A DNA stretch of 64,000 nt, from NCBI RefSeq assembly GCF_020085105.1, contig NC_058055.1:11795822-11859821 (forward strand), written 5' to 3'. The notes beneath the pieces were generated by a model. It had not been told where the DNA came from. It saw nothing but the letters and a program-made list of their open reading frames with translations, and did no database searches. Source of the stretch: Siniperca chuatsi. Its lineage: Eukaryota > Chordata > Actinopteri > Centrarchiformes > Sinipercidae. The translations under genes were made by a program, and so were the position numbers. Shown here in pieces: positions 36,841 through 47,713 of this stretch; the stretch's first letter is position 1; each line of letters begins with the position of its first letter.

Positions 36841-39800
36841 ATGAAGTCCATATTTTTGTTGTTTTTCATCATTTGGTTTGCAGATGCAGAGCTAAAACCG
36901 CGGAAAGGTAAGACCAGACCCCGCTGATGCTTATTCGGTCCTGATCAAACGTGTGGGGCTTGAAATAAGGAAAAGCATGAAAATGTGACAAATAAGGACA
37001 GTTTTCTCGGACTTAGCCGAAACTGAGTTGATATTTTAAGATTAACATCCTCTGTTGGTCTAAACATAACTTTGGTGTTTTGCAGTAAAGCTTATTTACC
37101 TCATTCTGTCACAGAAGCCATCAAAAGTTAAATCATGACTTCTGTTTGTCTTAATGCTTATTATGGGCTGTAGTGAGATCAGTGGCATTTGCAGTTTCAC
37201 ATGTTTTCCTGCAGTTTGCATTACTTTGACAAAATGTCTTTGACAAATGTTTTGGGTATTAGTTCACATGCAAATGCCTTTGTTTGTGCCGTTCGGTTCA
37301 TCTGCGCCATATGCGTTTCTCAACACTGCTCATCCTCCTCATTTTTGACACCCAGGGTCCGGGGTAGTATGTACTTTCAAAGACAAGACATACAGCCCAG
37401 GAGACAGCTGGCATCCCTATCTGGAGCCCATCGGATTCATGTTCTGCATGCGCTGTGTCTGCACAGAGGTGCCTTTTAACATTTACAAACTTTTATCACT
37501 TCAGAACCAACATTTAAAGGAATATTACTCTCAAATTGCTCGGTTGTCTAAAGAACTTGGAGTTGCTGACATAGTGGTTGGGATTTAAAGGTAGCCCATG
37601 CTTGTAAACTCTAACATTGCTCTCTCTTAGACAGGCCATGTGAAATGTAGCACAATCAAGTGTCCTGCTCTGCCATGTGAGAACCCAGTAGCTGAGCCTC
37701 AGCAGTGTTGTCCAAGATGCACAGGTAGACAGAACTCTTCAACACCTCATCAGTTTTAGAGAGAGACGATTCTCGTTGTGACTCCTGTCCCGTGTGATGT
37801 GCCCTCCTCAGATGAGCCCAGGATCCCTGCAGGGCTGAGAGCTTCAGTGAAATCCTGCAGGTATAATGGAAGTATTTATCAGCCAGGGGAGACCTTCACT
37901 AAGCACGACCTCTTCCCATCCAAGCAAAGCAATCAGTGTGTTATGTGCACATGCTCTGTAAGTTACATCTAATTTACTCCTTTTGTTTTTTAGTCAGACT
38001 GGGTTTTTATTGATCTGGTGAAAGTATATCATATCCTAAATGCATCCGGTGTGTACGACATTTAAGGTCTGTAATTTTATGTGAGCTCAAGTTCTCATCC
38101 TGCATGTAGTGAAACTCTAAAATAGCAGAATTTTCAGATGCATCTTAATCTTAAAAAATCTATGACAAAACCTCAATGCTTGCCATTGGTGACTACGTTT
38201 GCAATCAAATGTTTTCCTACAGAATATTTATGAATTCCTCACAATCCTCCTTTGATTGGAAATTGTTCTTTTCCTCTTAAACAACCTATTTAAGCTCTAC
38301 CACCACAGCTTAAAAGTGGTGAAATAATTAATTAATGAAAAAATCAGCTTTTAATTACTAGATGTGCACTGAACAAAGTACTCAACACAATGTTTTTCTT
38401 ACAATTAGAAAATGTGTGTTTATGCTCACCAAAACTTTTTTACATTAGAAATATTGCTGGAGCCTCCACACCAGTACCACATAAAGGCCATTTGTATAAC
38501 ATTCCCACAAGTTACAGCAGTGGTCCACGTATTAAAATGTCTCATATTTTGTGCACTGAAAGATTTGAGATTTTTCTAAAATTCATCATGTGTGTGTTGT
38601 GTTTTTTGAGGTACATGTAATGTCATTGAAGAGTATCTCTGCCCTCTGGTTCGCGTGTTGGCTTTGCTTGTTTGTGATCGGCACAAGAGAATGGATGAAA
38701 GTTTTAATTCAGAAAACAAAAAGCAGATATCAGAGAGGAAAGCGGAAGAGAAGCCAAAATTGAAATCACCTTTTAAAGGGCCACATGATGTAAGAAGTTA
38801 ACTTTATGAGTTGTTAAGTGGTGTTCGTTAACAGATGTTTCTAAGTTTCCAAGGAGACAACACATAACAATGTATTTAACCAAATGATTCCTAGTAAGAA
38901 AATATGTTAATCAACTTGATTATTTATGTCTTGAGATGTCCTGAGGTTTATTTAGGTATTAGAGCAGTTTGTCCATTATTTGTAGGGTTGCTGGTTTAAG
39001 TGTCCTTAAGCAAGACACTGAACCCTTAATTGCTTCTGATGAGCAGGACGGCACTTTGCACGGCAGCTCAGTATATGAGTGTGTCTACGTACGGCAAAAG
39101 AAAATGTAATTCGTTTTGGACAAAAGTCAAATAAATGTAATGTCTCATTATGTTTTTGCTGGTATTTTTCAAGAATGTTAGACCTCAGAAGACACTGCGA
39201 TGATGTTGTTTGGACTGTCTATTATTCCAAGTGATATAAATACGTAAACAGGTCTAGAGAGACCTGCAGAGACTTTGGAGTGCTTAAGCCTTGCCTTCTT
39301 GGAAATTTTAAAAATAAGAAATTTTCCCTTTTTTTCTCAGAATGGAAACATCTTCTGTGCTCTGAAAACATGCCAACCAATCACATGTTCCTCACCAGTC
39401 TCAGTTCCAGATACCTGCTGTTTGGTGTGTAAAGGTAGACAAACTCCTCCAAGATGAGAAAATGACTGTACTCTGTTTCTAATCTGCAATACATTTTTTT
39501 AAGGAATTTAACATGTAGATTAGGCGATACGATCATTTCATCATGATACAATTCCACTAAAAGTAGATATATGATCATTTTAATTACGGCCCAGCCCTAA
39601 TGTAAATGGCTGCCATGTTTTCCATGTTAATTACATTGTCCTTACACTTGGTTTTGGTCTTTGTCTCTTTGGTCTTTAGATCATGGCACCAGTGGGTCGT
39701 CATCAACTGAGGATGGAAACCAACAACTGAACAGAGGCGTTGTATGTTCTTGCTGATATCTTAGACATTGCTTTCATAAGAAAGTTGCCTATCTTTGGAA

Positions 39801-42043
39801 ATATATTTAAATGTAGTGTAAGATAGCAGTGTGGTGTTATCAGTTGAGCAGCTGCACTTTAATAGCAGAACTTGGGTTCAAGTCTCACAGGCAAGTGTAA
39901 GGATAATTTGCTCAACTTGGCATCAAATCATTCACATTATTTCTGAAACATCCATTTTGCTGTGATCATCAAAGACAACGGCTTCAAATTTTCTCTCCAG
40001 ATCCATGGACCACTTGGCCTGATAATAAGACTGAACTGCAATGTTGTTTTATTTGAATTGCTGACAAAATCTGCGATGTGGGCAGTGATTCAGAGATCTG
40101 GAGCATGTCTATAAACTTTTACGATTTACGGCTAAATATGATGTTCCTTCAGATATCACTCTGGGGAAAAGCAAGTAAAGCCAATAGCTGAATAGATGAA
40201 AGATAACTGTGTTTTATTTTATGTGTTTACAAAAGAGGCATTCAGTGGACCAGTGTTCTGGAGAGCAGAGCAGGGCGCGGCCCGACAGGGCCACTCCACC
40301 CAGGGTCAGGACTTCTCCTAGAGGCCTGAGCCTCAGTAAACTTAACCTCAAAGGGGCTTCAGAGACTACTGTGAAGATTTTGTTGCAGAGGAAACACCAA
40401 AGAGGTGAGACTTTGTCAAAACAGAAAGATCCTGTATAGGTATTTGATTTTATGGACCTGTTCCTCACAACTTTACGATGGATTCCATATGTAGCACAAC
40501 GCTCAGATGTTTTCCATTTCTCTCAGCGTGTTTATACAATGGCAAGACGTACTCTCATGGAGACATATGGCACCCAGTTTTGGGTAAGGTCCTGGAATGC
40601 ATCCTGTGCACTTGTACTGATGGCCTCCAGGACTGCAAACGCATCACGTGTCCCAGCCAGTACCCATGCCAACATCCTATGAAACCAGCAGGAAAGTGCT
40701 GCAAGACTTGTCCAGGTAGTCAAACATGGCTCATAACATAATCAACTGTTTATACTGACATGATGTTGATTGGCTGTAAACATTATCCAACTCTGTTTTT
40801 CTCTCTAGAAAGTAAAGCTGAAAGTAACCAGACCCAGTGTTATCTCGGCTATAAGAACAACCTCTTGGTGTATAAGGTGGAATCATCTTTGAAGGTTGAC
40901 TCACCCAACACAGTTAGAATCATTGCTGTTGAAAGACAAAGTACTGCTGAGGTTGAAGTGCAAGTATGGAAGGCTGTAGAAGGTACTGTAAATACTGGTG
41001 AGAACTATATTAATGAAATGGTTCGACATTTTGGTAAATACGCTTAGGCACTTTCTTGCGGAAAGTTAGGTGAGAAGATTGATACCACTCTGATATCTGT
41101 CCGTTAGCTATATAAGCTACAGCCAGCAGCCAGTTAGCTTAGCTTTAGCTTAAAGACTGGAAACGGGGAAGCTTTGGACAGAGCTAGGCTAGCTGATTCC
41201 CAGTTTCCAGTTTTTATGCTAAGCTAAGCTAACTGGCTGCTGTTTGTAGCTTCATATTTATCATATACAAACAAACGTAAGGGAAATTGTATTTATCAAC
41301 GTAAATGGACGGGACAATGATAAGATGGGCAACGATATTAAGTGCCTTGAAGAGGAATTTTGTTTCCTATATTGAGAACTTCTCCTTCGCGGGCCTCTGC
41401 AACCTTCAGTTACACATAACACCCTTCTCTGTGTAGCTTTGCAAAGGATTAGTGTTTCTCCACAGAAGCATAATTCCAGCTAAAAAGAAACATGCGCGAA
41501 CATGTCTGAACGACACCTGTATACGTTCGCAAAATAACAAATAAGTGTATTTTCCAAAATGTCAAACTATTCTAATTGTACAAATCTTTATATCCAGTCT
41601 ATGGTACAAATATACAAATATCTACAGTACTGCTGCACCACTGTATGACTCTTATCTGAGATCTTTATTTATACAGGTCTTTTACAACTAATGGAAATTG
41701 GTGACGTTCAAAGAAAAGATATTATGGATCATCCAGAGAATTACACATTACTTACAACCCTGGATGAAGGTTTGTTTCATGATACCTTTTTTTATTTTTA
41801 AATTCTGGAAATACTCAGTAACTTAGTATAATTTGGTGAAATCCTCCGTTTTAATATGACTGTTTTGGTTTTGGTGACAGATTTATATTAATTCAAGTAA
41901 ATTTTTCAGACACGTGGAGAAAATTTAAAGAGGAGGGAGACAATCTGAGTAAAGCTTCTCAGACCACAATTTGTGAAGACGGCATTCGGGAGATGGTGAC
42001 TTTCCTAAATCCCAAGCAGATAGAAGACCTGTGTTCACCCTAA
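36841..42043 (+). CDS. chrdl2: chordin-like protein 2 (secreted BMP antagonist)
   Basis: Secreted antagonist that binds BMP ligands through von Willebrand C (chordin-type) domains. Eleven exons: 36841-36907, 37356-37468, 37631-37724, 37812-37957, 39341-39434, 39680-39741, 40236-40404, 40527-40715, 40809-40982, 41677-41769, 41910-42043 (1335 bases, 444 residues; all GT-AG, phases consistent). An in-frame ATG at 36832 would add three residues; 36841 has the better context. Residues 1-16 are a signal peptide ([16 protein letters not shown]). VWC1 is about 28-90 ([26 protein letters not shown]), VWC2 about 107-170, VWC3 about 250-310 ([19 protein letters not shown]). A basic linker sits between VWC2 and VWC3. 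I prefer chrdl2 over chrdl1 from VWC2/VWC3 wording and from synteny with xrra1 and neu3; the C-terminal region fits either. Confidence 0.9.
38985..39135. repeat. SINE-like fragment in chrdl2 intron 4
   Basis: GGGTTGCTGGTTTAAGTGTC then TTAAGCAAGACACTGAACCC resembles the tRNA-derived head and body of a common fish SINE ('ggttcaagcc ... cttgggcaagacactgaaccc'), followed by a stretch ending CAAATAAATGTAATG. The copy is degenerate. Confidence 0.5.
41115..41251. repeat. fold-back element in chrdl2 intron 9
   Basis: Imperfect inverted repeat with arms of about 50 bases: AGCTACAGCCAGCAGCCAGT ... AAGACTGGAAAC on the left and its reverse complement CAGTTTCCAGTTTTTATGCT ... TTTGTAGCT on the right, with GACAGAGCTAGGCTAGCTG between. 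It matches a very frequent fish repeat containing 'cagctagcctggctctgtcc'. Confidence 0.7.
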
Positions 42044-42784
42044 TAGTTTTTCCTCCCTTGACACTCTTTATATCTCCAATAACTACATGGTTAACATACA
42101 GTACATACTTTTTTCATACATGTTGCACTTGGTTGTCCCACGTCATTCCTGTAATACAAGTGGAATTTCTCATTTATTATATTGTTTATTGTTTTATACA
42201 TTGTTGTCAATCGTGTTTTAATCATCACACATTTTTATTTGTAAATTATTAGGTTACAAAACACAGGCCGTAGCTGTGTTTGATAACTGTCATGGTCATA
42301 AACTGGCAGATAGTTCTGCCTCCTGTCGTGATTCAAACATTATTAGATTGGGTGGATTTAGGTGCAAGCTCTAAACAAAATGCAACAAAAGGCTTTGTTG
42401 ACTCAATGATGTTAATATGTGCATCTATTGAATGACTGAGGCAATATCAGTATTTCTCAAACCCTTTGCTTTAACCATATGAAAATAATTAGTATTTTAG
42501 AATATGTTGGCCAAGAGGCCACGCTCTGTTCAGAATGTTAAGGGTTTTTAAGGATGTTATATGATCATCAACATATTTATTGTAAATACAAATTGAGGAT
42601 TTGTCACCTTATTTAAAGCGTATTGGTTCTTGTATGATTTCTGTGTACATACATTTGACTGTCTGAATGTTTTTTGCATGTAGCAGAAAGAGGCATTGCA
42701 TTGGGGTTCAGTCTGCCAGTGAATACACAGCTGTGTCACAACTGTGTATTTGTTAGCGTGAAAACAGCCTTCCCAATTCTTTCT

Positions 42785-42790
42785 AATAAA
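42785..42790 (+). terminator. chrdl2: candidate chrdl2 poly(A) signal
   Basis: AATAAA in TTCTAATAAATATAG, 742 bases after the stop codon, the first canonical hexamer on this strand that I found in the 3' region. Confidence 0.4.
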
Positions 42791-43360
42791 TATAGACCTA
42801 CTCTAGCTTTTCTAGCTTTTATACAGCCACAGGATTTGGTTTGTTATCAGAGCCTAATGGCATTTTACAACTCCACATACCAGAAATATTTGTATTTTAA
42901 AGTGGTCATAGTTGATGTAGCTGAAATCAGTCTGTACCTCTGCTCACAATTTTAACCCATAAAGTTGTCTCAGTGTTTTACACCAGTGAACATTTTTGTC
43001 TGATTTGTTTTTAGCTGTAACTGTCATGTTTATATGGTGCATAGCTCACATGTAAAGGAGTCATTTGCATGGAGTCATACACAGTAGGACATTGGGAATA
43101 TGGCACAGGCTTAAGATGTGGCTCAGAGCTCAGAGTTTTTTTTTTTTTTTTGAAGGCGTTGCTTAAAAACGATTTGCTGATTCATTCATGGTCTGCATGC
43201 CGGCCACAGCAGAGCGGCCCTAACACTGTCATCGCCTGAAGGCTTCCATTAAATAGAGCTCCAGAAGGCTGGATAAAGTGTTTTCCCGCTAGAGATGAAA
43301 TGTTATCAGAGGCATGGAAATCAAAAGCAGAAGTTCAAACTGCCTGCACCCCCCCAAACT

Positions 43361-43386
43361 CACACACACACACACACACACACACA
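43361..43386. repeat. (CA)n microsatellite
   Basis: Thirteen CA units in a row, preceded by a C run. Confidence 0.95.
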
Positions 43387-43704
43387 ATATTTACCCAACA
43401 CCAGCATTTTCATAAAAATCACTTGTCATTAGTTCATACCTCGATGAGACCAAGATTCTGATGACTGGTTGCCTCACACCTGTCTACTTTTTCCTCAAAA
43501 TGAAAGGGTTAATATGTGCGATTTGCCACACCACTATGTTGAATCTCTCCTCTTATTATTTCTAGTTATTCAGGATGGAGGATAGGAGCCGAAAACTTGA
43601 TCCAACATCTTGAGTAAAGTGTTGGCTGGATGAATTATCAATGTCTGTCTAAAACCATACAATATATAGATATATATGATTCAGTGATAGCTATATTGCT
43701 TTTG

Positions 43705-44015
43705 AATTACCCATCAAGATGGTGCCGTTGTTTACAGCCACAGCAGCAGCTGTTCTCAGCAAAAAAGCTCCAAAAACTCACTCTACGCTACCTGCCCAGC
43801 ACCAAACGGCAGAGAGACAAAGTTAGCAAGCCATCATAGTGGAGCATTTAGCAGCTAACGAGCCAGATATTTTGCTCAGGACTTGGTAGAGACCAAAAAC
43901 AGAGCTAAAAAGAGAGTGAATATTGGACTTACATTCATCAGGTGGCCAGAAACACAACTTCAAATAAATAATAATGTTGCTCTGTAACCGCTGGATGTGT
44001 AAATAAGCAACTGTT
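43705..44015. repeat. probable dispersed repeat (GATGGTGCCGTTGTTTACAG family)
   Basis: CAAGATGGTGCCGTTGTTTA, GCATTTAGCAGCTAACGAGC, GACTTGGTAGAGACCAAAAA and AAATAAGCAACTGTTAGCTA are blocks I associate with a fish dispersed repeat. Ends are estimated. Confidence 0.4.
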
Positions 44016-47000
44016 AGCTAAGATTGGCCAAAAAAATCTGTTTGTTTTTTTTAACAGAATTGACAAATAAAAAAGTGCAGAGAAAAAATACCATAATTTG
44101 CCCATAAAATCTATTAGTGCAATTTTGAATTACTGACAACACTATAAATACTCTGGCATGGCTGTATGTATGTATCTTTATTTTTCCCTGGCTATCAGAG
44201 GGCCCATTGTAAACTTAAACCTTATAGAGCACAATAAAATGATAATCTCAATGTTTTGAATTTCTGTGGTGGGGATTCCACTGTAATCAACAGGTGGGAT
44301 TGTGTTGTTAGATCTAAATGTAAGCCAATAAACTGAAAGACATCTGTATTTCCAAAACACTGAGTAAAGGAAGTAGATAAGTGCCACCGAAGACAGATAC
44401 AAACTTTGGAATAATACTTCTAAAGACAATGTCATGGAAATAATGAGCTCCCGAACCCATGTAAGCATGATCTTTGAAAGCGGTCTTTTTGCTCAGCAGT
44501 CTGTCTGCACGCCTGTTTGATCAGGTGTCAAATTATCACTGTGGTTCCCATGACTCAGTCAGTGTGCAACGGCAGATTTGGTAGACTGAGTGGGCGCTTC
44601 AGAATAATATTGCTCCCCTTCTCTGTGAACTCCCGACATGCCCTCTCTCTCTCTCTCTCTCTGTCCCCTCCCATTCCACAATGACTCATTGTGTTTCTTT
44701 CACACTTAGCGCCAGACAGCTCTGTCTGTCTCTCACTAAAGGCATGAAACAATATTTTGAAACAGACGCACTTCTCTTGTATGCCTTCATTACTCTCTCA
44801 AAAAGGCTGTCATATTTTGTGTAAACTGTTGGACCTGGCAGTTTACAACAGTCTCTCCCTTAGTTGTCCAAATAGGCTGTTCCAGTCAAAAGGGTGAGAA
44901 AGGGATGTTCTACTTTATTGCTGCCAACTTAAATTAGTAAATAGCATTTGCACGTCGCCATTTTCCCATGCAGGTCATTAATTGATAGATGCTATGCTAC
45001 GTGTGCAGGTTTAAAACAAGTTTTATTTCCTACAAACTTGCTGTATCTGGCACTGCATGTTTCAATATCTTTGTCATTTTTGATAGAAATCAGTCCTCAT
45101 TTTGTGGATGTTTGAATTCGTCTCACGGGCCAGTTCAGCTATGCATGCTTAGTCTTGGCTCTGGCAATTGTAACAGCTGGGGGCAGTCAGTAGGTATAAA
45201 TCATGCAGTCGGTCAGCTCTCTGTGTATGTGTACTCCACCCTGCTGCCCATGTAGCCCAGATTCAGTGAGAAGTGAAGAAAATGTGAGACTCAGGGTCTC
45301 GACTCAGTCCAGGATTGGAGGTACCTCTGAGCCATTATTGTGATATTAACAAATCTCATTTGCTGTTGTTTTGTATGTCACTTCCTTTGCAAGACAGTCA
45401 TCGACTCATCCATGTCACAAAAAAGACAAGAAAAGAAATCGTTAATGTTAAAGCTCATACAGGATTTCATTACAGATTGACTGTTTGTAGCTCTGCAATC
45501 ATCACGCTCTCTTGCAAAGGAAAGCAGCAGAAAGAGTTTAACTAATTTCAAAAGATTAAATAGCTAAAACATTTCCTCATGTGCTGCAGCGAGTAGTTCC
45601 TCGCTGATGCATACAGTGTTTGTGAGGAACTGAAGCATTGCAAATCAATCAGGCAGTCTTTTGATTCAAAGGGAGCCAAACTGTGTTAAGTTAATTAAGT
45701 CTGATAGATGTGTTTGCTTTCATAGCTGATTAAGGTGCTCAGCAGAACCCCTGAGTTTATACTTCATCAAAATACTTCCGAAATCTATCAAGGGCTCTGT
45801 TTTTTACACCCTTACCCTCTCGTTAATTAAGTTGGCCCTGATCATTTTAGCTGATGTTTGGAGTCTGGCCAAGAAAACACAGACAATACTGGGATACATG
45901 TCATGAACACTTTGGTCTTCATCCCCTCATCGTAAGCGGCTCAATTTAAAGGTCGAAATTTTAAACACGTGCTTGTAATGACTGTAAACTATTAAAGACA
46001 GACCACGGCGAGATCTTTTGTTCCACTGAATAAAGAAGACCAACAACAACTTTACGGTTATGATCTGTAATTAATAATGGCCTCTTTTCAGCCCTTCCAA
46101 GATTACATGATAAGTGTGTTACAGTTCAATTGTCCATCAAAAGAAATAATGAATAGGTCCAGTCTGCAGTGAACTCATTTGGCGCTTGAGTAATGAGGAG
46201 TGTTGATGAGGTATTCAGGCCTATTCTTCCTGAGCCAAATCTGGTGTCTGAGTCTCCACAGGGTTATTCTCAAAGCTTAACTGTTGGCCCTCAATTTGAG
46301 AGTCAAACAAATCTTACCCAAACATTTCTCAGGCTTGATTGCAGCGATGACTGCTCCAGATGTGAAAATGTACTGCGATAAAAAATGTACAGACCAAAAA
46401 AACAAATATAGATATATAAAGAAAGATCTGTCTTGCCTGAGACACAGACCATCGATGCCTTTCTCCACCATGTCTTTTGTTATTTTTGCATTTGGACAGA
46501 GTATCTCGCTCTCCTGCCAGATTCTGTTATATCACAGAGAGCATGGATGAAAATGTGTTTTCAGTTAATAACTCACCTCATCAGTTTTTCATGGGAAGAA
46601 CAAAAGAGGTTACAAAGCTTAACTGAGCCCTTCTTGTCTGTTTGTTTATTCTGTGTTGATGTTAATGTGAGGAAGAGAGATCGGCTTCACACTACAACAT
46701 AAAGTAAAACGAACTTTGTGCTTATTACAGTGAGTCTTCTGGAATAACTTTACATATTTGTAGGAAATAAATTGCAGACATATGTGGATTGTGTAATTAT
46801 CTTCAGTCTTGAAATGATTTGTCACATTAGTAGATCGTTCTCACTTATTTAGCATGCATGCCTCCATGAGGTCAGTAAGTATAAATTACTAAAATTAGCA
46901 GGCCAGATAGCAAAGTGTTTGTAGTGATGTTTGAAAAGTCACAATGTCACATTGTTACATTAAAAAAAGCCATTAATATACAATTAGAAATGGGAATTAA

Positions 47001-47032
47001 CTTGGATAATAAAGTAAGATTAACAAAAAATC

Positions 47033-47713
47033 TTAAAGGAGTACTCCACCGATTTTACACATCAAGTCCAGTTAATTCGCCACAAGGAGTACAACTGACT
47101 GTGAAAACGGTTGTATAATGTCCTGCGTGGCTCTGAAGTCTGACAGGGACAGGGAGGTTCTAATAGAGAGGCGGTGGACCATGATGGGACCTTATTTTGG
47201 AAAAAATATGTACTGTAGTCAATGGCGAGAGACAAAACATTTTTGGAGAGAGAAAGTCATGACACCACTTGCACAATGTTTGGGTGTGTAGTCTTTCTAA
47301 TCACGGATTTTCATTCTTATACTTTAACAGTTTTACAACAAACTGAGACTTTTTTGACATGCAAAATTATCTTTTGAATTGAAAAACATCATATGTGTAA
47401 TTCATGGCACAATTCAAGCAGGATCAAAAAAATTATTTATCTCTCGCCACTGACTACCGTACATATTTCTTCCGAAATAATGTCCCATGGGGGACAGTGG
47501 AAGGGGAGGGACTTCGCCTCTCTATGAAAGAAGCTATCAAGTTGCATAATGGGAAGTGTTTTTGGAGCTTGAACCATAGTGACTAAAAGTCAGGATATCT
47601 CAGCCTTTGCTGCTTCTTCTGCTACATTTTGATCATTTTTTTTGTAATATGTCTCATGTGAGTCCCCCAACTTTATGGAGGTGCAATACAAAATCACTGG
47701 AGTACCCCTTTAA
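47033..47713. mobile_element. TTAA-flanked miniature TIR element
   Basis: The left end reads TTAAAGGAGTACTCCACCGA and the reverse complement of the right end reads TTAAAGGGGTACTCCAGTGA, so the tips are inverted repeats of about 24 bases, each beginning with TTAA. TTAA is the target of piggyBac-type transposases, which is the simplest reading. At 681 bases with no transposase it is nonautonomous. Confidence 0.6.

Larger units (their letters stand above)
42800..47032. other. intergenic stretch, candidate regulatory DNA
   Basis: No exon is supportable. It holds a CA microsatellite (43361-43386), a repeat-like block (43705-44015), a short CT tract near 44642, and a long repeat-poor stretch of about 45.5-46.7 kb with evenly mixed base composition that could include conserved noncoding elements. 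That last point is inference only. Confidence 0.45.

Noticed and set aside
39833-39905. tRNA-like segment with a GGGTTCAAGTCTC B-box
   Set aside because: The A-box and cloverleaf pairing are poor; at most a decayed tRNA-derived SINE head, not a tRNA gene.
47404-47586. 60-codon frame within the TTAA-bounded element
   Set aside because: Too short and without transposase motifs; element is nonautonomous.
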